This document shows positions 47,213 to 59,425 of a DNA stretch of 64,000 bases, one piece after another. Made by a program: the position numbers and the translations under genes. This DNA is from Hofstenia miamia (taxonomy: Eukaryota > Xenacoelomorpha > Acoela > Hofsteniidae). Each line of letters opens with the position of its first letter. Positions within the stretch are counted from its first letter, which is position 1. The stretch is taken from positions 1,048,452 through 1,112,451 of the forward strand of contig CABFPE010000149.1 of the NCBI GenBank assembly GCA_900660155.1, in the 5' to 3' direction. Under the pieces are notes generated by a model. That model made no database searches, was not told where the DNA came from, and saw only the letters and a program-made list of their open reading frames with translations.

Positions 47213-47605
47213 CTCAGATAACAATTTAAGGGCTAAACAACATTGTTTTGGGTTGTTATGTGGCTGTTTTATGTGTCAAAAACAACATTGTTTTAATGTT
47301 GAAATGGTACCATTTCATTGGTCAAAGCAACATTGTTTCAACAACCTCACATTAGGTTGCTTTTTGGTTGATTTTTATGAATGAAGCAACAGCAATATTT
47401 TGAGGTTGTAACAACATTGTTTTATGTTGTCGCATTATTGTTTTGGCATTACTATAATATGCAAAATAAAATGTTTGTTTTGCTAAGCTGTTCAAACATT
47501 GCTGTTTAAACAAACACAAACCCAACAAAAGGCAGACCACTATCAATACAAACATTTGTTAAAGATATAAATGAATGTCTGGTATATAAATGATAACAAT
47601 GAGCA
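47213..47605. mobile_element. CAGATAAC-ended DNA element, copy 1 (truncated)
   Basis: Starts CAGATAACAATTTAAGGGCT and aligns along about 390 bp with copy 2 at 48584. It carries the same near-palindrome around GAAATGGTACCATTTC (about 47281-47338). It is cut near the single N at 47606. Most CpG sites of copy 2 are CA or TG here. Confidence 0.65.
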
Positions 47606-48583
47606 NTAATTTCACTTAACAAATATTTCAAGGGATGCTTAGCATCACTTAGCATCCCCTTGGCTACGGGCCTGGCCCAGTGTGGGTTTGAAGCCTGAAA
47701 TTTCTAGAAATGGTTAGGATTTTAAATGATTTCTGTGGTTTGTAAATGCAAATTAAATGGAGCCATTTCTACAAATATGCAAATTTTCTATAATACCATA
47801 AACAATTTCCTACACCATTTTTTATATGTTAGTTGGGAACTAATAATTCCCAGAATGCTTTGTGGACATTCAAGTTTATAAATTTTTAATTTTGCTTCTC
47901 CCCAAGTAATTGACCCAGGCTCTAGACTCTTCCAGTTTCAGATTTGTTGTGTCTATCCATTCAAATTGTATTTAATGTAGATTATAGTAAGCATTTTTCC
48001 TTACAACTCTATCGTCATATAGAAAGCTCCCAACTCAAACATAGATTTTTGACTACCTTGAAAATATTTCTTCGCTATTATATTATAATTGCTGAAAGAT
48101 AACTAGAGATACGTCCTTGATTTGCTTTAAGCTATTATTTTATTTTTTCAGGGGGTAACAGCGATGCTTTTAATTGAAACAGCATAATGCGTGCTGTTAA
48201 CAACATATCAAATTGCACTTTATGTTATATTTTGATGGTCTTAGGTGTATTATAAGTGCTCTGTGAGTTAATTTAATTATGGTGTACAAACTCATAATAG
48301 GATATTACGTTCAAATATGTAATATTGCACTACTTCAATAGAAAATAATGGATATCATATTGATGGACAAGAGGTGTTCTGAACGTTCGGAGAAACTGTC
48401 AATTTCATTAAATTTATTATCATAAAATAAAGCAAAGTATGAATTTTGTAATGAAATTTATTGATCAAATGGCATCGACATCATACTTTTCAATGTATTC
48501 TCCCTTGAGAGAGGATACATTTTGTCCATTTTGAAGGAAGCTTACAGAGACCATTCGAGAAAAATTCTCGGAGTATCCTTCAA
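47606..48583. other. intervening DNA between the two CAGATAAC elements
   Basis: Begins at a single N. It includes a hairpin-like GGGATGCTTAGCATCACTTA with CATCCC (47632-47658) and a G/C-richer piece to about 47700 that looks like a dispersed repeat. The end (48500-48583) is an unassigned CpG-containing stretch. No gene seen. Confidence 0.35.
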
Positions 48584-49398
48584 CCCAGATAACAATTTAA
48601 GGGCTAAACAACATTGTTTTTGGTTGTTTTGTGTCAAAAACAACGTTGTTTTAACGTTGAAATGGTACCATTTCATTGTTCAAAACAACGTTGTTTCAAC
48701 AACGTCACATTAGGTTGCTTTTTGGTTGTTTTTTATGAATGAAACAACATTTTGAGGTTGTAACAACGTTGCTCTATGTTGTCACGTGATTTGTTTTAGC
48801 ATTATTTTATGTGCAAAATAAAATTTTATATTGCTAAGCTGTTCAAACATTGCATTTAAACAAACCACTATCTTTGAGATACTGTCAAGCATATTCAATA
48901 CAAACATTTGTTAAAGATTTAAACGAATGTCTTGTATATAAATGATAACAATGAGCATAAAAATCTGCCAAATTTAACAAAAATTTAAAACTCTAAAATT
49001 AAGAACAATTTTGAAATAGTACTTTCTTAAGTCGTGAAAAATCTCTTCAGCTTAATTATAATTTATGCTATTTAACTATCAATATCAAGGCGTCCAAATA
49101 TTCATGAATAAATTATTTTGAAAATTCACTTAACTGGTACATTATAATTGTTCAAAAATTAAAAATTTCAAAAAAGGTTTTGCAAATCCTTTTTTATATA
49201 AAATGATCTAGTAATAAAAATTACAAAGTGAGTTTTATTTGCAATCATCTGCTCACTGATTATTTTTTTACTAAAGTTGTTATTATGATGTTAGTGGTTG
49301 CTGCAACAACCAAAAGTATGAAACAACTATAAACAATGTAACAACAACCAAAATTGTTATCTAGGTACATTGTTTGCTGGCAGCAACAACATTATCTG
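48584..49398. mobile_element. CAGATAAC-ended non-autonomous DNA element, copy 2
   Basis: Begins CCAGATAACAATTT and ends in related inverted sequences, TTGTTATCTAGG (about 49354) and ACATTATCTGGG (ending about 49399). The interior has AAC/GTT-rich repeats and a 57-bp near-perfect palindrome (48639-48695) centred on GGTACC. No transposase is encoded, so it is non-autonomous. The sequence on its right side resumes the A/C-rich retroelement composition, so it appears to have inserted into that element. Confidence 0.6.
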
Positions 49399-49990
49399 GG
49401 CCAACCTACTACAAGAAGACCTCTGCTATTACAATGTATTAAAAAGAGTCAAAATTGTCACAATGATTCATGCTGAAATCAATGACCAGATCACATGACA
49501 GAAGAAAACATCCTAAAAACAGAAATTTCTTATACAAAAACACTAACTTTCATCAATCACTTATATCTATGTTCCAATTCTTCTTCCCAGATGCAAGATT
49601 GGACACAATGTCAGCACACACATCCAATGTTAACACTAAAATGACATTAATGATAGCCATAAAAGGACAAAAACTTTACTGATCATTCCACAACATTTTC
49701 CAACTCAGGATAAACAACCTCTGACAATCAATCATTCCAGCTCCAGTTAAAAACCTAAAATACATATGTTACCATAAATACAAAACTACATAAATCAAAA
49801 CACTCTCTTACCTAAGCAGACAAGAAGATATTACAGATACTAAGTGGGAAGATACCAGAATACTAAAAACTCTTAGATGATACCCACAACTTAATCATCC
49901 AGCCTTCACTAAAGACCTTTTTTTCAACATAGAGCAGATTTGGGTGGGTGTGTGGCATTGGCACTTCAAGCAAGAGTAATGTATCACTGA
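49399..49990 (+). pseudogene. A/C-rich coding-like sequence, probable retroelement I continuation
   Basis: The frame 49470-49682 and its surroundings have the same G-poor composition as the retroelement 3' region. At 49963-50000 the words GCACTTCAAGCAAGAGT and ATGAAT-AAACTC echo 41039-41085 near the start of element I, so this may instead be another element's end or start. No domain recognised. Confidence 0.35.
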
Positions 49991-50265
49991 TGAATGGCAT
50001 AAACTCACACTAAATGCACACAAGATCAATGATCCACCCCCATCTCTAATTCCTGTACATTAAAACTGTCTGCATCAGCTTTATTATTTTAGTTCTGCCA
50101 TTAGGCAGGTTGTTTTGCATTATTTTTACATTTGTATTTATAGGACAAATGAGTAGTAAGAGATCAGGGCAATCCTGTTCCTATGGGACACCCTGAATTT
50201 CTCGTAACACCTGTGGCTATTTGCCACATGGAAATGAAGTGATTCTATTGGACGCCATCTAGTGA

Positions 50266-50525
50266 CAAAATATTTTTGACAAAATTAAATTGAGCAAATT
50301 AATTTTTTGATGAAGTTTTTATTTTTGATTTCTAGAATTTGGGCAAAGTGATATAATTGATGACAAGAAATGTTTTGACAAAATTAAATTGAGCATAATA
50401 ATTTTTTGACGAAGTTTTTATTTTTGATTTCTAGGATTTGGGCAAAGTGATATAATTGATGACAAGAAATGTTTTGACAAAGTTAAAATTATTTTTTGAT
50501 GAAGTTTTTATTTTTTAGGCAAACT
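50266..50525. repeat. 99-bp tandem repeat, 2.6 units
   Basis: Units beginning near TTTTGACAAAATTAAATTGA repeat with a 99-bp period (phase points 50280, 50379, 50478). The first two are nearly identical and the third has an internal deletion. Confidence 0.85.
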
Positions 50526-51205
50526 GATGTATTTGCTTCTGTTAATATAGTTATGACATGTTCATTGTAACAATGTTTTTAATTATGCAACACTGTATTA
50601 AGGAAAATAATTCATAGATGTAAAACCCAACACTTGGGTCTAACATTTTATATTTTGTATAGACATATATTTCAACATGCATTAATATTAATCAAAGATA
50701 TACTATGCAAAAGAATGAATATACTATATGTTCATCAATTGTGTATAATTTGTGCTAAATGTAAAAGCATGCATTACACTATGGCTCTGAGTGATGAAGT
50801 TTAGCATTGTGCAATCTTCAACCTGTAAAATAACAAATGTTTGAATCAGAGAGATAATAATACTTGTTAGAAGCATAATGACTTATTTCAGGAATAATGC
50901 AATATAATTTTTCAGAACTAGTTTATGCAAAAACTCACAATTTCTAATATTTAATAAATGTATGCTAATATTTAGCATGTAGGATTCACTCACTGCACTA
51001 GTCTTATAAAACTCTTTCACCAGGTTATCTGTTTCAGTTGGCCTGAGTGTGGCCACTCTTCCATTTCACAATCTTGTGGTTACTTTTTACTTTTATTAGG
51101 AAGGGTCCTTTGGCAGGAGGAGTTATTTATTAAACTGTATCATCAGTAAATCCATGCTTTAGCATAAATCCCTCAAAAGATAGGGACTTAGGACTGCTTA
51201 CTGAT
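50526..51205. other. AT-rich DNA, possible 5' region of retroelement II
   Basis: No LTR pair or primer-binding site was identified. Confidence 0.3.
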
Positions 51206-51489
51206 GTGGTAACAAAGCCACATGGCAACCACTGCAGGACTCTGAGTACAAGTAGCATTTCACAATTAACTATACCACTGTCAGAGGAAGTGCTCCAAAA
51301 TAACTTACAGAAAGATGCTGATCTCTACAAGAGAAGAAATGGAACATTATTACAATTGGAATTGCAGTTACAGTGTCATCATCAGCCAGAAAATTTTTTT
51401 CTAGATGAATGCAACTCTAGCCAGCTACACCTAATGTTAATCATTGCTAGTTAAGCTGTACACATTGAAGCTCATTTAAGGTCAAAGAA

Positions 51490-52480
51490 ATCAGAATGCC
51501 AAATAATTGCAATAAAAAATCTAAAGGAATTCCCAAGAAAGCCAGCCAAACCCCACCAACCCACATGATGTGCTTTCAATAGAAGAACTCATTGCTGAAA
51601 ATGAGTTACTTCATGTTAAAGAAAAAATTAATCTTATCCCAATCTAAAACTGCCACCAGTTTGATCAAATTCAAGAAAGAACAGAAATAAAGCTTGTTAG
51701 AAAATCTCAACAACATGAAAAAATCACACCACAACCTCTATGCAGAAATGACAATCTCCAGAAACAAATCAGAGAGACAAATCATGAATGATTTAAATTA
51801 CTGGAGCACAACCAAAACCTTATAACCCAAATATATGAATTTAGCACTCCAAATATTGAGAACTACTGGTTGCTTAATTGCTCAAAAGCAGAAAACAATA
51901 CTCTTAAGCAGCAGATAGAAAGCACCAATGCTCAATTTATAATCTACAAGTCATTCAAGTTAATACATCAAAAAATTTTTGGATAGCATGATAAACAGTC
52001 CTATTCCAATTCAAAAAAGTACTGGACATCATGATAAACAGTCCCCTGCCATTATAGATAACATTAAACACTCTCCACAATACTTATCTGGGAAGGCTGA
52101 TTGTAGTTCTCCAACATTTGAAGAATAGTTTTTCTCTTATGAACAGAACTTAACAAAAAAGTCCAATGTGCTTCACAACACCATGATCTTGCACAGTCTC
52201 CAAATTTTTTATCAGGTAAAGCATATAACTCTTACCTTACATTGAGTACTTCAATAAAATAAACTATGAATTACTAATTCAAAATTTTAATAAACACTTC
52301 CAGCACCAACAGCATGTAACCAATATAAAATTATATTAAATAACACAACATATAAAAATAACAATGATATTGAAGAATATATTTTACAAATTGAATGCCT
52401 CTACAGACTGAGTTGCACATCTTCCAAATATTCTTCACATGATTTGTTTATGCACATCACATACAGGATGTCACTACTGA
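51490..52480 (+). pseudogene. retroelement II Gag-like region
   Basis: Broken frames include SIEELIAENELLHVKEKINL and, later, SSPTFEE with FFSYEQNL and a YILQIECLYRL segment. These resemble the capsid part of Ty3/Gypsy Gag, but no zinc knuckle is visible. Assignment rests partly on position before RT. Confidence 0.35.
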
Positions 52481-52589
52481 TCTATAACTGATTTGAACAG
52501 AAATATGGTCCAGAAGAAAAACTATATATGTTTATTAAAAAAAGCTATTGAAGCAAAACTTCAAATCAATAACAATACCAAAATCTCTA

Positions 52590-53250
52590 ATCAAATTAGA
52601 TTGAGTAACAATATAGCAATTTTTATTCCTAAAAGCAGTATACCTACAGCAAAAAATTCCTTACCATCCATAGATACCAATACCAAATCTGAGCCCTCAT
52701 TTATTGATTTATGCAAAGCCTATTGGCAAATACCAATATGTAAAAATAATGTTGAGAAAACAACTTTCATAAACCCCTATTGGTTGTTTGAATCACTGCC
52801 TTTGACCTATGCAGCACTCCTGCAACTTTTCAATGTTATGTTACTAGAGTACTGCAAAATGATAACAATGATTTAGAAGAGGTCATTGTTGTTTATATGA
52901 ATGATATACTAGTTGCTTCAAAAATCATATCTGACCACATTAACAAATTCAAAAAAAACTATCAATTTACTACAAAAAGCATGTTTAAAAATAATTTGAC
53001 AAAAATGTAAAATTCTGCAAAATTCCACCATCTTTTTAGGCCATCAAATCCAACATGGAAAATTAGCCATAAAGACACATAACATATTATGAATAAAATT
53101 ATGCCTCCCACCAATGAAAAGGACATTCAACACATACTTGGATTTTTTACTTATTATCATGCATTCATTCTGAACATTTCCAAAAATACCATCAACATGT
53201 CCAGCTTGTTAAAAAAAAACACCATATGAATGGAAGTGGAAACATCAAAC
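52590..53250 (+). pseudogene. retroelement II reverse transcriptase, broken
   Basis: SFIDLCKAYWQIPI keeps the first catalytic Asp. LLQLFNVML corresponds to the APATFQ region. The Y-x-D-D box is YMND (52894-52905), with the first Asp replaced by Asn. FLGHQIQHGKLAI and a connection region follow in other frames. Several stops and shifts. Confidence 0.75.
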
Positions 53251-53293
53251 AGAATTAAATACTCTAAAAACAGAAATCAAAAATTTAATTATC

Positions 53294-53791
53294 TTGAACA
53301 CACTTGATTTCTTGAAAGAATTCATCCTTGACTATGATGCCAGTTCTTTAGAGAATGGAGCTACATTAAGCCAAATCATTGATGGCATTGAATCACCAAT
53401 CCAATTTTTCAGCAAAAAACTGAAACCACCTGAATTAAGCTATGGATCAACTAAAGTTGAAATGCTTACTGATAACCCTGGCCTTAGTTGGCTTAAAAAA
53501 TTCTCTGGCAATCATTATAACATTATCACAAAATGGGTAGAGTACCTAACCAACTTTAACTTCACCATTGTACATTGGAAAGGAAAACAGCACACAAATG
53601 CAGATCTCATGACTGCTCTCTCACAATACCATCATGATGATTCCAAACAAGAATTTAACAAAATTCCTTTTCTATTCATATCAAAATCTTTCAGCAATCT
53701 ACCCATCATTAACACAGATAGACAAGGTCATCCTATTTTTGACATTCCTTTAAAAGAAGAACTATCAGAACACAAAATAATTAAACATTAA
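53294..53791 (+). pseudogene. retroelement II RNase H
   Basis: A 165-codon frame with FILDYDASSLENGATLSQII, PIQFFSKKLKPPELSYGST and the tail FTIVHWKGKQHTNADLM, the RNase H signature (H-x-x-G-K-x-x-x-x-A-D) of Ty3/Gypsy. Compared with the family, some residues between EMLT and LSWLKKF look deleted. It keeps the first Asp and is one of the longest surviving frames. Confidence 0.75.
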
Positions 53792-53852
53792 CATAATGAT
53801 ATGCAACTAATACAAATGATTAATAAAATAAAAAGTCCAAATTTAGGATTAA

Positions 53853-54374
53853 ATGAAATATTTCAACTCTTACAAATGGGAACTCACTGAGAACAGTCTT
53901 CTCTTCATTGTCAACAAACATCATAATCACATTGCTTTGCCTGAACACTATAAATGGGACATAATGCAAAAATTCCATGAAAGAGGCCATGTTGGAGTCA
54001 TCCAGATAGAATGCACATTAAATACACAATTTATATGCCTAGGTCTTCAATCTATTGTCTATGACATTATTGACAAATGCAAAACTTGTGTCCTTACCAA
54101 CACATCACAATTTACACCACAATGTACAGAACTACAAAAAATAATGTCATATACTCTGAATGAAGTTGTACATGTAAACATAGAACAAATCTCTAAAGAT
54201 GACAAAGGTTACCAATACTTACTTGTCATTGTTGAAAATTTCACAAAATATGCATGTATGATTCCCATTATAAATCAAACTGCACATACAATAACAACTA
54301 CTTTGCTACACAATTGGATATTACATTTTGGACCAATAGCCATGATTGTAACAAATCATGGTCCCCCAATTTGA
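53853..54374 (+). pseudogene. retroelement II integrase, catalytic residues changed
   Basis: A 173-codon frame with the H-H-C-C zinc-binding domain (FHERGHVG, then CKTC) and the start of the DDE core. The first catalytic Asp is Asn (VNIEQIS; 54177-54179) and the second is Asn (TNHGPP; 54354-54356). After a stop at 54372-54374 the next frame gives ITPFKATYGYE. The Asn-for-Asp changes alone would inactivate it. Confidence 0.8.
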
Positions 54375-54379
54375 AAGTT

Positions 54380-54890
54380 TGTACATGCCACAACTGGCAT
54401 AACACCTTTCAAAGCAACATATGGCTATGAATCCACCACACTACTAAGTATGCTGTATAAGAAATACAAACCTACAGCCATTAATGATTATGTTAAAGAT
54501 CTACTACAATGATTACAAGAAATTCTGAAAACAATTTGCATGTTCAATAAGAAAAATACAGTATGACAAATTCACAACTAAAACAAAAAACTTTACAGTC
54601 AACCCATAAAGTAGGAGACAGAGTTTATTCCTTCACTCTGATACAAACCTCTGAAGGCAAACAAACTTGAAAATTAACCACTTACTGGTCTGGTACCCAC
54701 ACTATTACAAAAGTCTTAGATTAAAACAATTACATATTAGATAATGAAAAAACTCACAACTTTCAATCTCTAAAGCACACAATTAAAGATATTGAAAATA
54801 CAACCATTAGTAAACATAAGGAATCCAAACAAATAAATCTAACAATGACTCATACCTTGACATGTTTGAGCTAGATGTCATCCTGAGCAA
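54380..54890 (+). pseudogene. retroelement II integrase C-terminus, GPY/F-like
   Basis: ITPFKATYGYE is followed, with stops between, by GDRVYSFTLIQTSEGK and YWSGTHTITKVLD. This is the pattern (GD-V, KL, W-GP, I-V) of the module after integrase in Ty3/Gypsy elements. Confidence 0.55.
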
Positions 54891-55109
54891 TAATATTACA
54901 GTTCTGTATCATATCTTAAGGTTGTTATTAAAACTCTATTTACAGTGCTTTCCCACATGGTGCACACTGTAAATCAAAATTCTTTGTTTAGCTTCTCTGA
55001 GGATAAAAAGAGCTCTCTACACAACTTCAACCATCAACAGTGAAGCACTGGAGCAGCTGTCAAAATGCAGACATAGAGTGCAGACTCACACCATAATAGG
55101 AGTCCATCT

Positions 55110-55992
55110 TTGCATCTGGCACACAGATTAGATGACAGTGGAAACTACAATCCTATTATGGAACCAATGACCCAAGCACAATCAATGAATTTTCATGTTG
55201 ATGCATTGAACCCCTCCTCCTCCCTGTTGTACAGCATTGAGAGCAGAGCTAGTTTGAGTGGAATTCAAAATTGTAGAATACCTATCTGTGGTACAGCACA
55301 GATAGCATATTAACAGAGGGGTATGTAAAACCAATTGTTTTACACCATTTAAAAAGCATTGTCATTCATGCCCCCCTATCTTTTGCCTCTAGTCAGTGAT
55401 CCACCTCACAGTGATGCTCTGCAAAACATTATGAAAAACATTGTTTCCAAATTTCTATTGTATGAAATGAAATGCTACATCCATACTTCATAGCTTCTAG
55501 AACTGCTTGCTACATCATATAATTGCATATCTCACCAAAAACAAAAGGAAAAAGCTTGACACTCTCCAGCCTACAGTTAGTGCTTCCACAATGCCATTTC
55601 TAATAGATGCAGAAAAGTCACCAACTTTCAACACTCTCATTTACTTTCCACACTCAATGTCTGAAGACATGAACAGGTCATATTTTCATAGAATGGTGCA
55701 GAGACTTACTACCTACAATGATAACTTAGTTTTACAAGCATAAATCAATTTGTCTCTAGATGATATTCTTATTATTTTTTTTCTAAAGAAAGAAGAACTC
55801 ATAGACTCTAAACTAATGGAAAAATTATCTCTTGCTTTTTGCCTTGCTAAATACAAAACTCATTTAGAAATTATTCTACACAATCTAGATAAAAGCAACA
55901 CTATGGGTTCAGACATTTATGAACTGGTACTAGGACCACAAAATTTCAATGTGGTCAGATTACATGATTTTCATAATTCTACTGCTTCTTAA
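55110..55992 (+). pseudogene. unassigned 3' coding region after retroelement II
   Basis: Frames 55110-55313, 55507-55743 and 55750-55992 read as one broken protein. The last two are in the same frame and split only by a TAA at 55741-55743. Segments such as FLIDAEKSPTFNTLIYFPHS and GSDIYELVLGPQNFNVVRL are protein-like and unlike known retroelement domains. Position after integrase parallels the unassigned region of element I. Function unknown. Confidence 0.4.
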
Positions 55993-57874
55993 ATTGATAC
56001 ATATATATTTTTACACAGAGTGTGCCCACTGCATTGACTAATGGTTGATAAATGCCTGGCAATCAATATACTATGACATGCACAGTTATATGAGGTAATT
56101 GTGGGTGAGCCAGCCCTCACCTTAATCATTGATATTCATGTTTTCTTTGCTTACAGTTAATCAGTAAACACCCTCAATAAAGTAAAAATAATATGGAGCA
56201 CAATAAATCAAATTGTCTCACAGATAACTCTTGGCCTGCAATTTCAATTTTATCTTCATCTCAGTCCTATCACTACTCAGTTCAATAACTACTTACCAAT
56301 ATTTAGAAATTTCTGGAAATACATGATTGCACAGACTTCCAACAAGCCTTCTTTGAAGAAGCATGAGCTCCAAATTGCAATGACAAATCTGCTCGTTGGC
56401 TAATTTCAATCTACCTCACAGAGGATAGTATTATAATGCAGAACTTTAGTATTTCTGATAATGTCATGGTCAATTGTTTACATATGTTTACAACAGCATG
56501 CAATTATGTTCTTTATACCAGTTTTATACATATATATTTATAAGAATCCTCCATTTTGGTTCCAGTTAAATTGATACTGTTTTCTCTTGACTTAGTTTTT
56601 ATTAAATTGTGATTTTCTAAAAGTCTTCTGCATAGTTAAAGGCAACTAAATGTGTGATTTCTAAAATACAAATCACAGAAAAAAACAAACTCTCTGCATT
56701 TGGAAGACTGCTGTTTCAAATTTCATACTTCTCTTTAAAATTGATGATTTATGGAAACACATATGGCAAAAAACTGAAAAATGGCATTGCACTTTTAATT
56801 GCATCATTACAAATAGTGTACTTGCAAATGTCACTCAAAAAGGGTCTACTAATTTTACCAAGTCAAATTTTAACAGATTTTTAAAATTTTAATGAAACAA
56901 ATTTTTCTGTTTAGTTTCATATTCTATTAATAATAATTATCCATCATCAGCAAATATATACAAGCAATTCTAAAGGGATATTTTTCATTTTTGCATAGAA
57001 AAATATACTAAAATTTTGTGAGAGTGTGTTGACATCAATTCATTGGTTAAGATGCATAAAGATGTAAGTGCCAATTCCAAAATATGGAGAAAAATCATTT
57101 TCAAAACTTTTTCACAGTGAAATGTTTCACAAAGTTTCTGCTTTTTGATTGGCTGATTTTAAGCAGTCCAATATCTTTGAAATATGATATTGCAAGATTG
57201 AAGTTTATATAAACAAAAGTCTAAATTGCCAAATAACACATTTTGAAAATTTGGCACATACTATATGCATCTTAACCAGCAATTTAACAGCTTAAAAATG
57301 TCTTTTTATATACAAAATTTGCTAAAGATAACATGAATAAGACATGAGTATCAATTACAAAAAAAACTTACTTCAAAATTTAGTCTTTGGCTTAGTAAAC
57401 CAGTTGTTTTTTAAATTGTAATTTTGCAAAATCATAAAATAATATACTATATTTCATAAAAAATATTCAGATAATTATTTTAATGTACTTATGATAACAT
57501 TTTGACTGCCCTTTCAATGTTATTGATCTTCATACCTCATTCAAGCTTAATTTTTGTAAATTTTGTCAAAAAAGATTTTCTAAGTCAATCTGAAGGTTTT
57601 GTTTGTGGAATTGAAGATTACTTTTGTCGGTAAAAAGTACAGACGGATGTCATTGGTTAAAATATCCTGAGATTTCCATAGTTACAATTTCCTCTGATCT
57701 CACTTTAAAATCGTTTTTACAATTGTAATTATAGAAAACTTTGAGATAGTTTAGTATAACGCATGAATAATATACTAATTATCAATTAAAATTAGTGTCT
57801 CTATTAATAAGATCACGTTGTTATTAAGAAGAGCACTATTTTCCAAAATGAAAGAGAACATTTTTATAAAAGTT
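55993..57874. other. AT-rich DNA, nothing recognised
   Basis: A frame at 56654-56884 shows no domain. Retroelement-like composition fades by about 56.6 kb. Confidence 0.35.
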
Positions 57875-58020
57875 TCTTTAACGCTTTGTGGTGTTTGTGT
57901 GCTTAAGTTTGTCAAAGGCTTTTGATAGATCGAGGAATATGATACGTACATAGTTTCGATTCAAGTCCATTCGATTAGTCTAAGACCAACTGGTAATTGT
58001 TCAAATTACTGAAAATGAAC
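57875..58020 (-). mobile_element. LINE reverse-transcriptase fragment, antisense
   Basis: The minus strand reads VRIIFLDLSKAFDKLKHT (about 57950-57896), the domain A motif of LINE reverse transcriptase with its catalytic Asp. Only this short piece is visible and it carries a stop upstream. Confidence 0.65.
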
Positions 58021-59040
58021 TTTTCGGCCTTCTTGGTTAAAATTGGCGTTTTAGAAACTGTTATAAATTCGCTATAATGCATGGCAAATGTGACATTCAG
58101 TAAGGGCATAGCTCTACTTTAGGGGACTCAGTGGGAGTGACGTCTAATTTTTACCTTAAGCCTTCACCCAAACTAGAAAATTCCAAAAAATTAATATGAT
58201 GAAATTCAATGCAAGTTCAATGGTTAGGGTGAAGGCTTTGGGTTAGGTTAGAGTAAGATAAGTAATTCATGATGTCTTTTCAACTTGTCCTTAAAGTGAA
58301 AGAAATCCAGCTTTTGCCCTTTTCATACACAAGAATTTCCCCTGTTTAATACGTCTATTATTCAATTGGCGGCCAAAGCTTACGGGTTTTCCTTAAGAAC
58401 CAAAAACTGGTGGTGTGATTTTTAAGACTCCAGGCTCCTAAATACATAGTAAACATTGGGAAAATATGCCCTTAAAGGATAATTTTGATGGTTTTTCTTG
58501 GACTTGATAAAAAAGCTTACCACCTCGGCAGGTAAAATTTTTATATCTGCTTCTACGTCTAGTGTTAATAAATTTCCATCACTATCCAAAATATATTTTA
58601 TCTACCCATACTGATTTTGATTCTGATTAAATTGGACTTCAATTTTTGTAATTCGTCTCCCAATTTCTCTATCTTCAAGTTTTGCTTTTTGGAACACACC
58701 TTTCAATGATAGTATCAAATAATCTGACTCATTCCGTGATATTTTTCCTTAGCGTAAATGATATGTAGCATCTAGCATCTAATATATTCTGCAAGAAGCA
58801 ACAAGCTACCTGCATAAAATTTTCACCTCAAATTTCGAAAAATGCAAAATCTGAATAGTTTAGCAAATAGTTAAGATGTCTAACTACCTTCTCTGACTCT
58901 ACCTTGCATGATTGCTGTTAATAAGTTTTTAATTAATTCAGCAATAATCTCATTTGATAGTAGATTTTAAAATTAAATGAGACATTTAAAGTAAAGCTGG
59001 ATTCATGCTACTATAAAGCATTAATCTGTTTCTCGTTATA
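58021..59040. other. AT-rich DNA with one inverted repeat
   Basis: AAGCCTTCACCC (58158-58169) and its exact reverse complement (58227-58238) could pair across a 57-base loop. No gene seen. Confidence 0.4.
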
Positions 59041-59425
59041 CTAGGGATGTGCCGGAATCGGGTAATCGAATCTTGTATCCGGTAAAATCGGCAATTACGC
59101 AACCGGATCCGATAAACTTAACTTGTTTACTGGCTTATACAGAATAAAATTCTTAGATAAGACTTGATTTTAAAATGGAATTTTCGAGTAAAAAGCTATA
59201 TTTTCCATTCATATGGAAGTGTCCCGCAACAAAGCATGTTTTTCTGAAATGTCAGGATGTAGTTTATTTAATATGCTTCACAATCTTTATTTTTATCCCC
59301 AAAAAGTTGATACTAATTGAGAAATGAGGTTGTTCTTCAGTAATAATTGAACAATATATTATCCGGTATCTGGTAAATTTTCTGGTATCTGGCAGTCAAA
59401 TTATCACTATCTGAATCCCACCCCC
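59041..59425. mobile_element. hAT-like MITE (385 bp)
   Basis: The left end CTAGGGATGTGCCGGAATCG resembles hAT starts (CAGGGGTGTGC type). The right end, reverse-complemented, reads GGGGGTGGGATTCAGATAG. An 8-bp target duplication is present with one mismatch: TCGTTATA (59033-59040) and TCTTTATA (59426-59433). The interior repeats CCGGAT/CCGGTAT words. No coding sequence. Confidence 0.5.

Larger units (their letters stand above)
51206..55000 (+). mobile_element. Ty3/Gypsy-like retroelement II, degraded
   Basis: A second, distinct + strand copy of the same general type follows 1 kb after element I: Gag-like coiled or Lys/Gln-rich fragments (51490-52480), reverse transcriptase (52590-53250), RNase H (53294-53640) and integrase (53853-54430) with a GPY/F-like tail (54600-54740). 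Composition is A-rich and G-poor with very few CpG. It is more decayed than element I, with an apparent internal deletion between Gag and RT, since no protease was seen. No LTRs found. Confidence 0.75.

Noticed and set aside
41035-56000. LTR pairs for the two Ty3-like elements
   Set aside because: Comparison of the 5' and 3' flanks by eye gave no convincing repeated pair, so LTR boundaries are not reported.
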